Positions 1-5,995 of a stretch of DNA of 7,347 nucleotides are shown here, piece by piece (position 1 is the stretch's first letter; every line of letters starts with the position of its first letter). The notes beneath the pieces are model-generated. The model ran no database searches and was not told the DNA's origin. It saw only the letters and a list, made by a program, of their open reading frames with translations. This stretch comes from an uncultured Porphyromonadaceae bacterium. GTDB lineage: Bacteria; Bacteroidota; Bacteroidia; Bacteroidales; Muribaculaceae. The translations under genes were made by a program, and so were the position numbers. The stretch spans positions 1 to 7,347 of the forward strand of contig CAMHDX010000042.1 of assembly GCA_946183895.1 (NCBI GenBank). Reading direction: 5' to 3'.

Positions 1-363
1 TAGCATCTTGTAGCGTTGCAGGGCATCGTTGGCTTGGTTCATCTGCGCCTCGGCGCCGGTGAGCACATTGCGCGCCTGCGTATCGTCAATTTCGGCTATG
101 AGCTGACCACGGCCCACCGCCTGCCCCTCGCTGACCAGCACGCGCTTGACCACACCCATGCTCGTGAAGCTCACCGCGGTGGCTTCGCGCTCCTCAACAA
201 TGCCTACATACGTCAGGCTACCGTCATCCACCATGCCCGACGCCACCACCTGGGTGGTGACACGCGTCGGGGCTTTCTCGACACTTGCGGGCTTGTCGCT
301 GCAACCGCACAGCATCATCATGGCCAACAGGCCCAATACAGTTCGTCTCATCAGGTTGTACAT
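1..363 (-). CDS. Efflux RND transporter periplasmic adaptor lipoprotein (HlyD/MFP family), 5' part only
   Basis: The reverse strand is open from ATG (363-361) to the window edge, giving 121 residues; the C-terminal part lies outside. Residues 1-21 form a lipoprotein signal: RR at 6-7, a hydrophobic core, then the lipobox L-C-G-C with Cys21 as the likely lipidated residue. After a short linker, residues about 40-95 read as the start of a membrane-fusion protein: a beta strand (LTYVGIVEERE), then the biotinyl/lipoyl-like half motif with G-V-V-K-R-V-L-V-S-E-G-Q-A-V and G-Q-L-I-A-E-I-D, followed by a helix (ARNVLTGAEAQMNQANDALQRYKML) typical of the alpha-hairpin. Such adaptors bridge an inner-membrane RND pump and an outer-membrane TolC-like channel in the periplasm; pump and channel genes would be expected further left. 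A second in-frame ATG at 351-349 (MRRTVLG) is an equally plausible start. The gene is divergent from the AraC-type regulator, which suggests control by it. Confidence 0.88.
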   Translation of the reverse strand, partial: MYNLMRRTVLGLLAMMMLCGCSDKPASVEKAPTRVTTQVVASGMVDDGSLTYVGIVEEREATAVSFTSMGVVKRVLVSEGQAVGRGQLIAEIDDTQARNVLTGAEAQMNQANDALQRYKML

Positions 364-379
364 TTGATTTTTAGAACCG

Positions 380-387
380 CAAAATTA
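380..387 (-). promoter_or_regulatory. -7 promoter box of the adaptor gene
   Basis: On the minus strand these bases read TAATTTTG, a match to the Bacteroidales -7 consensus TAnnTTTG. The box lies 16 bases before the ATG at 363, so the transcript would have a leader of roughly 10 bases. No TTTG/TTG is found 19-21 bases upstream, so the -33 element appears to be missing. A GTTC-N4-TGGG element lies 23 bases upstream instead, as expected if the promoter depends on an activator. The box itself is seen; the activator dependence is inferred. Confidence 0.5.
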
Positions 388-410
388 GTAGAATTATTGT
401 TAATAGTCAT

Positions 411-485
411 GTTCAATATGGGATACTAAATAGCACATTTTTACCCAATGCGAACTATTGCACATAAAAATATCCCAAACTGAAC
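411..485. promoter_or_regulatory. Candidate operator set: three GTTC-N4-TGGG elements between the divergent genes
   Basis: Three copies of an 8-base split motif lie in this spacer. They are GTTCAATATGGG at 411-422 (plus strand), and its reverse-complement form CCCAATGCGAAC at 444-455 and CCCAAACTGAAC at 474-485. The outer two form a larger inverted repeat (410-425 against 471-486, 14 of 16 bases paired) whose centres are 63 bases apart, about six helical turns. The inner copy is a direct repeat of the right one, 30 bases away. A split motif with about one turn between its halves suits an AraC-type protein, whose two helix-turn-helix units contact successive major grooves. The adjacent AraC-family gene is the obvious candidate binder. 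The motif is observed; the binding is inferred. Confidence 0.55.
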
Positions 486-507
486 ACATTATTTGGCTTA
501 TAATAGC

Positions 508-515
508 TACATTTG
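508..515 (+). promoter_or_regulatory. -7 promoter box of the AraC-family regulator
   Basis: TACATTTG matches TAnnTTTG and lies 22 bases before the ATG at 538, so transcription should begin near 520. There is no TTTG/TTG at the usual 19-21 base distance, but a CCCA-N4-GAAC element ends 22 bases upstream, the mirror image of the arrangement at the opposing promoter. This box also rules out the TTG at 493 as the translation start, because that codon would lie upstream of the transcript. Confidence 0.55.
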
Positions 516-537
516 CACCCAACAAATCAGCTCGCTC

Positions 538-1434
538 ATGTTAAAAGAAGAGATTTCGCTCCACTCGCTGACCTCGAACGAGGCAGTGCGCATTGGCTAC
601 TCGGACAACGATATAGTCATTGTCGACAGCATCCAGCAATTCGCCACGATCAGTGAGGCGCACGTTCAGATGACATCCATCGCCATCTGCATCAGTGGCC
701 GTGTGCATGGTTTGATGGACGGCATACCGCTTGAATTGCGACAAAATCAAGTGGCGGTGATACCGGCACACAAGACGATTACCGACCTGATGGTCAGCCC
801 CGACTTCAACATCAAGGCGATGTTTTGCTCCGACCGGTTGCTGCAGGGTTTCCTACGCGACAAGATGAGCATCTGGAACGAGGTGATGTACATCCGTCGC
901 ATCCATGTGATCAACCTCAACGACGAGGACTTCAGGTTCTACACCAGCTTCTACGACATGCTGAGGCTATGCATGGAGAAAGCTGAGGACACCCCGTTTC
1001 GCACCGATGTAATTCAGTCGCTGGTGCGGTGCGCCTTGCTGGGACTGTGCGGCGCCCTGAGGCAGCAACTGTCAAGTGTCACGCATTTGCCAACGCATGT
1101 CAATACCGGCAGCTATCACTTTCAGCGTTTTCTTGACATGCTCCATTCGGGCGAGGTGAAATACCGCCCTGTGTCGGACTATGCCGGCAAGCTCTGCATT
1201 TCGCCCAAATACCTGACAGTGATTTGCAAGCAGCAATCAGGCAAGACGGCAGGCGCGTGGATAACCGAGATGGTGATGAACGACATTGTATATTATCTCA
1301 AGCAGACCGACCTGACGGTCACTCAGATTGCCGACCGGCTGGGTTTTCCCAACGCGTCGTTCTTCTGCAAATATGTGAAGGCTCACTACGGCATGACGCC
1401 CGTCCAGCTGCGCGAAGCGCCCGGGTCAAGATAG
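538..1434 (+). CDS. AraC-family transcriptional regulator
   Basis: A 298-residue cytoplasmic DNA-binding protein, the usual length for the family. Residues about 30-105 look like the N-terminal cupin-like sensor (short beta strands, e.g. SIAICISGRVHGLMDG and QVAVIPAHKTITDLMV), followed by a helical linker/dimerisation region to about 190. The C-terminal 100 residues carry the double helix-turn-helix: HTH1 at about 212-232 (VSDYAGKLCISPKYLTVIC) and HTH2 at about 260-283, with the family signature I-A-D-R-L-G-F-P-N-A-S-F-F-C-K-Y-V-K and ending G-M-T-P-V-Q-L-R. ATG 538 is chosen over an in-frame TTG at 493 because a -7 box lies at 508-515, between them. The gene is divergent from an RND adaptor and shares with it a spacer of repeated half-sites, so it probably regulates that efflux operon and itself. 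The inducer cannot be deduced. The family call is firm; the target is inferred. Confidence 0.93.
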   Translation: MLKEEISLHSLTSNEAVRIGYSDNDIVIVDSIQQFATISEAHVQMTSIAICISGRVHGLMDGIPLELRQNQVAVIPAHKTITDLMVSPDFNIKAMFCSDRLLQGFLRDKMSIWNEVMYIRRIHVINLNDEDFRFYTSFYDMLRLCMEKAEDTPFRTDVIQSLVRCALLGLCGALRQQLSSVTHLPTHVNTGSYHFQRFLDMLHSGEVKYRPVSDYAGKLCISPKYLTVICKQQSGKTAGAWITEMVMNDIVYYLKQTDLTVTQIADRLGFPNASFFCKYVKAHYGMTPVQLREAPGSR

Positions 1435-1477
1435 AAGAGAGAGTGTGTTGGCGGGGGTGAAGGTAGTCGTCGGTTCG

Positions 1478-1505
1478 GAAAAATCAAAGTAAACTTTGCT
1501 TTTTC
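1478..1505. repeat. Inverted repeat overlapping the -33 box
   Basis: The left arm GAAAAATCAAAGT (1478-1490) and right arm ACTTTGCTTTTTC (1493-1505) pair at 12 of 13 positions around a 2-base centre. It lies 43 bases after the AraC stop and contains the TTTG of the next promoter. As RNA the core could fold as CAAAG-TAAA-CTTTG followed by C and five T residues, so it may be a weak terminator for the regulator gene. As DNA it could be an operator on the promoter. The symmetry is directly visible; neither role is shown. Confidence 0.5.
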
Positions 1506-1526
1506 GCTCGGCTTGCACTACCTTTG
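1495..1526 (+). promoter_or_regulatory. Bacteroidales-type promoter of the membrane protein/polA unit
   Basis: TTTG at 1495-1498 (-33), a 20-base spacer, then TACCTTTG at 1519-1526 (-7, TAnnTTTG): a full match in sequence and spacing to the primary sigma-factor promoter of Bacteroidales. Transcription should start near 1530-1533, essentially at the ATG at 1534, giving a leaderless or nearly leaderless mRNA. It is the only promoter recognised upstream of polA. Confidence 0.75.
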
Positions 1527-1533
1527 CAAAGGA

Positions 1534-3030
1534 ATGACAGATGCACGCAAAGACATAGACCGCTCGTGGCGGGTGGTGAGCGCGACGATGCTTGTTAGCG
1601 CAATCGCACTGACGAGCGGTGCCGTGTGGAACTTGGGCACGACAACCGGTTTGCAACTGGCTGTGGGTCTGTTTGTTGCATTCACAATTCCCCTATTCAT
1701 TTACCGCTCACGCCGGTGGGCGACCCCGGCAGGCGCGCTGGTGCTACTCGCCGTGTGGACTGTGATGGGCGTGCTCGCCATCAGCAACATCAACCAGTGG
1801 CTCACGCCGCCCGGCGCCACCGCCGCCATGCCGGCTCTGCATAGCGACGACATGAGTTACTACAAGTGGGCGTTGCACTACTATGACGGGCGAGTGCCGG
1901 CGCCGCACGTGGCGTTCCCCGGTCTGCCGGTAATGATACTGGTGACATGGAAGGTACTGGGAGTGAGCGTGGTATGGCCCGTGGTGATGAACGTGATGTT
2001 TACGCTCACCGCGTTTGTGTTCACCTCGTTCACGACAGTGCGCTTGCTGCGTCATCGCGCCCACTCGTTCAATGCGCGGACGCTCGGCACGCTGGCGATT
2101 GCGGGTTGCGCGTTGCTCGGCTACCTGATCAGTCAAGGCACGGTGGTGCTCAAGGAGGCCAGCGTGGCAATGTCGATGGCGGTCATCGGCAGCGTGATGG
2201 CAGTGTTTGTGCGCGAGCGGCACCTGAGCCTGCGGCACTATGCCGGCTTTGTGATAGCGTGTGTGGTGCTCGCCTTCACGCGCACGACCTACATGTACCT
2301 GGTGATGCTCGCGCTGGTGATAGTCGCGCTGGGCAATGTCAAGTCGCGTGTGCCCCACGTCACGTTGCTGTTAGGACTCGCCATCGCGGCGTTTGTGGCA
2401 GGCGACAGTGTGGCATACTACTCGTTTGAGCGCCACATGGTCATCCTCAGTGGCGGCGAGCGCATGCAGCGCCTGTTCATTGTCGGCGAGAGTCAGCAGC
2501 CCTATCTGAACCTGATTGGCGACTACTTCAACTACCCCATCTGGCGTCGCATCCTGCTGTTGCCGCTCACCAGCGCGGTGCAGTTTATCATCCCCTTCCC
2601 GTGGACCTACGACCGCGAGATAGGCATCACCGAGATGGTGTCCCGCGCCGGCTACGGCTGGTACGCGGTGGGCGGCATGGCGTTGTTCTACTACGCCTTG
2701 ATGTCGTGGCGTCGCCGTTACACGCTGGGGGCATGGGCATGGATGCCTGCGGTCGTGTTCATGGCGATAGCCTATGTGTCGGCAGGCTCGGTGAGCCGCT
2801 ATGCCACGGCTGTTCAGCCATGGTTCGTACCCATCGCCGTGTGGGTAGTGAGCGCCGTCAGGCACGATAGCGAACTACGCCGCAAGTTGCGGTGGTGGGC
2901 ACTCGCCTACGTCGTGGTGCTCGCCGTCACCCTGGTGGTGTGTTATCGCATTCAAATCAACTATTTGCGTTCGCTCGACGAGTACTACATCAGGCTCACG
3001 CGCGAGATGCAATCATCACAGATACAATGA
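1534..3030 (+). CDS. Polytopic membrane protein, GT-C glycosyltransferase-like
   Basis: A 498-residue protein with about 13 hydrophobic segments (roughly 13-33, 39-57, 66-86, 146-169, 183-203, 210-226, 235-267, 274-292, 338-355, 373-391, 399-416, 425-441, 453-471), so an inner-membrane protein. The layout recalls GT-C enzymes (PMT/ArnT-like, lipid-phosphate-sugar dependent). After the early membrane segments an outer loop has an acidic pair and tyrosines (S-D-D-M-S-Y-Y-K-W-A, D105/D106), then 'YDGRVPAPHVAFPGLP' and a segment ending W-K-V-L-G. Near the C-terminus, S-R-Y-A-T-A-V-Q-P-W (421-430) precedes a membrane helix, as in the R...P element of these enzymes. A 'PFPW' motif lies at about 354-357. 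No donor or acceptor can be named, and an O-antigen-polymerase-like role is possible. ATG 1534 is used; a TTG at 1513 lies inside the promoter, and ATG 1588 is an alternative. The stop overlaps the polA start by 4 bases (ATGA). The membrane call is firm, the enzyme class tentative. Confidence 0.7.
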   Translation: MTDARKDIDRSWRVVSATMLVSAIALTSGAVWNLGTTTGLQLAVGLFVAFTIPLFIYRSRRWATPAGALVLLAVWTVMGVLAISNINQWLTPPGATAAMPALHSDDMSYYKWALHYYDGRVPAPHVAFPGLPVMILVTWKVLGVSVVWPVVMNVMFTLTAFVFTSFTTVRLLRHRAHSFNARTLGTLAIAGCALLGYLISQGTVVLKEASVAMSMAVIGSVMAVFVRERHLSLRHYAGFVIACVVLAFTRTTYMYLVMLALVIVALGNVKSRVPHVTLLLGLAIAAFVAGDSVAYYSFERHMVILSGGERMQRLFIVGESQQPYLNLIGDYFNYPIWRRILLLPLTSAVQFIIPFPWTYDREIGITEMVSRAGYGWYAVGGMALFYYALMSWRRRYTLGAWAWMPAVVFMAIAYVSAGSVSRYATAVQPWFVPIAVWVVSAVRHDSELRRKLRWWALAYVVVLAVTLVVCYRIQINYLRSLDEYYIRLTREMQSSQIQ

Positions 3031-5798
3031 AGAAATTGATGCTTATCGACGCGTATGCCATGATCTTCAGGGCATACTACGCCATGATACGCGCGCCGCG
3101 TGTCACCAGTACCGGCATGAACACCAGTGCCATATACGGCTTTGTAAACATCTTGCATGAGTTGCTGACCTCGCAGTCGCCCAGCCACATCGCGGTGTGC
3201 TTTGACCCCGGCGGCAAGACATTTCGTCACGACATGTACAGCGCCTACAAGGAGAATCGCGACAAGACGCCCGAGGACATCACCGCCTCAGTGCCGTACA
3301 TCAAGCGCATCCTCGCCGCCCACGGCATCGCCGTGGTGACCGCGCCCGGCTACGAGGCCGACGACGTGATAGGCACGCTGGCGCGTCGCGGTGCCGAGCA
3401 GGGCTTCGAGACGACGATTGTCACCGGCGACAAGGACCTCGCCCAACTGGTGGGACCGCACGTGACAATCTACAATCCCGCCAAGGGCGAGCACCTCGAC
3501 ATCAACGGCGTGAACGAGAAGTTCGGCATCAGCGACCCCAAGCAGGTCATTGACTTGCTCGGATTGATGGGCGACAGCGCCGACAATATCCCCGGCTGCC
3601 CCGGTGTAGGGCCCAAGACCGCGCAGGCGCTGATAGCTAGCTGGGGCAGCGTGGAGAATGTGATTGCCCACGCCGCCGAGCTCAAGGGGGCGCTTGCCGC
3701 CAAGGTGAGCAACAATGCCGAGCAGATAGCGCTGTCCAAGCAATTGGCAACCATCAACACCGACGTGCCACTGGAGCTCGAGTTAGACACGACCACCCGC
3801 GGCGCGACAGACACCGGCGCGCTGCGCGAGGTGTACACCGAGTTAGAGTTCCGCACCTTCCTGGCGCGGCTGGGCGACGAGCCGTCACGCCCACAGGCGG
3901 CAAAACCCGCCGCCCCGGCACCTGCCGCCAAGTCCGGTCCGCGCACCCTCAACTTGTTTGAGGACATGGAAGAGGACGCCACCGATAGCACGGCTGCAGC
4001 CACCGCGGTTGTCAACAACCCGAGCGACAAGCCAGTCACCATCATTGACGACAGCGAGGCAGCCGGCGAGTTAATCAACACCCTGCGCTCGTCACAAGAG
4101 CCCATCGCCGTCCACGTCGTTGCTAACGGCGAGGAGGCGATGCGCGCCACGCTTGTCGGCATCGCCATCGCCCATGGCGACGAGGCGTGGTACATGCCCA
4201 TGGACGGATCGGGAGTGATGCTGAAAGCCGTGGCACCGCTATTCACCGGCTCGGCGATCATCGTTGCGCCCGACGTCAAGTGGTTGATGGTGAACCTGGG
4301 CGCCGCGGGCATGGACTTCACTGCCCCCTACTACGACACCGCCATCGCCCACTACCTGCTGCAGCCCGAGCGCTCGCACGAAATCCGCAACATCGCCTTC
4401 GACCTGCTGCACCTGGACCTGCCGCGGGTCGAGGACCTGAACGGCGCCAAGGGGCGCTTGCCCAAGTGGCACGAGATGCAGGCAACCGTGGTGGCACGCT
4501 ACAGTGCCACGATGGCTCGCACCTGCCTGCTGTTGCGGCCCGAGCTGGACAAGGCACTCGAGCAGGAAGACTTGACCGGCCTGCTCACCGACATCGAGCT
4601 ACCGCTCGCCGCCGTGCTGGCACAGATGGAGCTGGCGGGCGCGCGCATTGACTGTCAAGCTCTGGAACAGTATGCCACGCGGCTTACCGAGCGCGTTGAC
4701 GCACTCGAGGCAGAGTGTCACGCGCTGGCGGGCACCACCTTCAACACCGCCTCGCCGGCTCAGGTGGGCGAAGTGCTGTTCACCGTGCTGCACCTTGACG
4801 ACAAGGCTAAGCGCACCAAGAGCGGACAGTACAGCACTACCGAGGAAATCCTGGTCAAGCTGCGCAATCGACATCCAATTGTGGACAAAATACTGGAGTT
4901 GCGCGGCGTGCGCAAGCTCCTGAATACCTACGTCACCGTGTTGCCCACGCTGGTTAACAGCCGCACCGGCAGGATTCACACCACCTTTAACCAAACAGTG
5001 ACCGCCACCGGACGGCTGTCGAGCGCCAATCCAAACTTGCAGAACATCCCCGTGCGCACCGACGACGGCAGGGAGATCAGGCGCGCGTTCATTCCGGCTG
5101 AGGGCAATGTGTTCTTCAGCGCCGACTATTCGCAAATAGAGTTACGCCTCGTCGCCGACCTGAGCGGCGACCCGACGATGCTGCACGCCTTTGAGCTCGA
5201 CACCGACATCCACGCCCTGACCGCCAGCCGCATCTACCACAAGCCCATCGAGGAAGTCACCGCCGACGAGCGACGCAAAGCAAAGACGGCGAACTTCGGC
5301 ATACTGTACGGCATCTCGGCATTCGGCCTCGCCGAACGGCTCAACATTCCGCGCACCGAGGCAAAGCAACTCATTGACGGCTACTACGCGGTGTTTCCGC
5401 GGGTGCGCGACTACATTGACAGCATGGTAGAGAAAGCGCGTCGTGACGGGTACGTGACGACGCTGTACGGCCGCCGGCGCATGTTGCCCGACATCAACTC
5501 GCGCAATGCGGTGGTGCGCGCCTTCAGCGAGCGCAATGCCGTCAACGCACCGGTGCAAGGCACCGCCGCCGATGTGATCAAGCGCGCCATGGTGGCAATA
5601 GCGCGGCGATTCAAGGAGGAAGGCCTTGCGTCACGCATGATACTGCAGGTGCACGACGAGTTGAACTTTGACGTAGTCCCCGCCGAGCTCGACCGCGTGG
5701 AGAGCATCGTCGTTGGCGAAATGGAGGCGGCATATAGCGGGCGAGTGCGTCTCACCGCATCGCACGCCGCCGCGACCAACTGGCTCGACGCCCACTAA
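3027..5798 (+). CDS. polA: DNA polymerase I, with degenerate 3'-5' exonuclease domain
   Basis: 923 residues, close to the 928 of E. coli PolA. It fills gaps and removes RNA primers in Okazaki-fragment maturation and excision repair. The 5' nuclease domain (1-285) keeps its acidic residues: D8, D60 (FDPGGKTFRH), D112/D113 (YEADD), D135/D137 (TGDKD), and the D183-S-A-D186-NIPG-C-PGVGPKTA helix-hairpin region. An Ala/Pro/acid-rich linker spans 286-335. The middle domain aligns with the proofreading exonuclease, but E. coli D355, E357, D424 and D501 correspond to H363, V365, L420 and M496, so proofreading should be absent. The polymerase domain is intact: TATGRLSSANPNLQNIP, motif A with D700 and E705 (DYSQIELR), motif B RRKAKTANFGILYG, GRRRMLPDI, and motif C QVHDELNF with H876/D877. 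It ends in tandem TAA stops. The start ATG overlaps the upstream stop (ATGA); an in-frame GTG further upstream lies inside the preceding gene and is rejected. Expression probably depends on the promoter at 1495-1526. Confidence 0.97.
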   Translation: MKKLMLIDAYAMIFRAYYAMIRAPRVTSTGMNTSAIYGFVNILHELLTSQSPSHIAVCFDPGGKTFRHDMYSAYKENRDKTPEDITASVPYIKRILAAHGIAVVTAPGYEADDVIGTLARRGAEQGFETTIVTGDKDLAQLVGPHVTIYNPAKGEHLDINGVNEKFGISDPKQVIDLLGLMGDSADNIPGCPGVGPKTAQALIASWGSVENVIAHAAELKGALAAKVSNNAEQIALSKQLATINTDVPLELELDTTTRGATDTGALREVYTELEFRTFLARLGDEPSRPQAAKPAAPAPAAKSGPRTLNLFEDMEEDATDSTAAATAVVNNPSDKPVTIIDDSEAAGELINTLRSSQEPIAVHVVANGEEAMRATLVGIAIAHGDEAWYMPMDGSGVMLKAVAPLFTGSAIIVAPDVKWLMVNLGAAGMDFTAPYYDTAIAHYLLQPERSHEIRNIAFDLLHLDLPRVEDLNGAKGRLPKWHEMQATVVARYSATMARTCLLLRPELDKALEQEDLTGLLTDIELPLAAVLAQMELAGARIDCQALEQYATRLTERVDALEAECHALAGTTFNTASPAQVGEVLFTVLHLDDKAKRTKSGQYSTTEEILVKLRNRHPIVDKILELRGVRKLLNTYVTVLPTLVNSRTGRIHTTFNQTVTATGRLSSANPNLQNIPVRTDDGREIRRAFIPAEGNVFFSADYSQIELRLVADLSGDPTMLHAFELDTDIHALTASRIYHKPIEEVTADERRKAKTANFGILYGISAFGLAERLNIPRTEAKQLIDGYYAVFPRVRDYIDSMVEKARRDGYVTTLYGRRRMLPDINSRNAVVRAFSERNAVNAPVQGTAADVIKRAMVAIARRFKEEGLASRMILQVHDELNFDVVPAELDRVESIVVGEMEAAYSGRVRLTASHAAATNWLDAH

Positions 5799-5829
5799 TA
5801 ATCAGTTGAAATTTTCTAAATATCGTATT

Positions 5830-5901
5830 ATGGAATTATCTAACGCTCAAATTGAAAGACAAGATTTTGTTGATTTCGTGCGATTGCTTGTTTTTTCGTG
5901 A
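5830..5901 (+). CDS. Possible 23-residue ORF or remnant of a small gene
   Basis: ATG 5830 opens a 23-residue reading frame (MELSNAQIERQDFVDF, then VRLLVFS, stop TGA at 5899) in the AT-rich spacer after polA. The first 15 residues read like the soluble, helical start of a real protein, and I have a loose recollection of short Bacteroidales proteins starting in this style, which I cannot verify. The frame ends just after this in a T-rich stretch, and no other frame continues it. No promoter box is seen directly before it. It may be a genuine micro-ORF, a truncated relic or chance. Confidence 0.25.
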   Translation: MELSNAQIERQDFVDFVRLLVFS

Positions 5902-5918
5902 GAATTTTCGGATTTTTT

Positions 5919-5947
5919 TTTGCGATTTCGGTTTTTTATTATTTTTG
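5919..5947 (+). promoter_or_regulatory. Probable promoter of the BspA-like gene
   Basis: TATTTTTG at 5940-5947 matches the -7 box TAnnTTTG. The best upstream TTTG (5919-5922) is 17 bases away, slightly shorter than the usual 19-21. The surroundings are very T-rich, with T9 at 5913-5921 and T6 at 5932-5937. Transcription would start near 5953, leaving a leader of about 43 bases before the ATG at 5996. Confidence 0.5.
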
Positions 5948-5950
5948 CAA

Positions 5951-5963
5951 GTTGAAAGTCAAC
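5951..5963. repeat. Short inverted repeat at the predicted transcript start
   Basis: GTTGA (5951-5955) and TCAAC (5959-5963) pair perfectly around AAG, immediately downstream of the -7 box. It could be a small 5' hairpin that stabilises the mRNA of the BspA-like gene, or a repressor half-site pair. Five-base arms are short enough to occur by chance. Confidence 0.25.
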
Positions 5964-5995
5964 AATACATCGTATAATTATTAATACCTTCTATT

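Noticed and set aside
16..429. Plus-strand 137-codon frame at the left edge
   Set aside because: Shadow of the adaptor lipoprotein, which reads convincingly on the minus strand with signal, lipobox and lipoyl-like motif.
446..460. CAAT/ATTG small inverted repeat inside the divergent spacer
   Set aside because: Four-base arms in AT-rich DNA are expected by chance and add nothing to the GTTC-N4-TGGG set.
493..537. Extension of the AraC-type protein to a TTG start at 493
   Set aside because: The extra codons overlap the -7 box at 508-515 and so would not be in the transcript; ATG 538 fits the family length.
1513..1533. TTG start at 1513 for the membrane protein
   Set aside because: It lies within the -33/-7 promoter, upstream of the expected transcript start.
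1744..2358. 204-codon antisense frame in the membrane gene
   Set aside because: His/Arg-rich composition typical of reading a hydrophobic GC-rich gene backwards.
2892..3026. GTG start at 2892 extending PolA by 45 residues
   Set aside because: The added residues are a shadow of the upstream membrane gene, while ATG 3027 gives the canonical PolA N-terminus (MKKLMLIDAY).
3470..4321. 283-codon open frame antisense to polA
   Set aside because: Ser/Ala-rich shadow translation of a GC-rich gene with no recognisable domain; polA itself is certain on the other strand.
5778..5815. CAACTG/CAGTTG pair around the polA stop as a terminator
   Set aside because: Six-base arms with a loop of about 20 bases and no proper U-tract; no convincing polA terminator was found.
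5713..5901. 62-codon frame running out of the polA 3' end
   Set aside because: Its first 39 codons overlap polA or its immediate flank in the wrong frame; only the part from ATG 5830 is worth mention.
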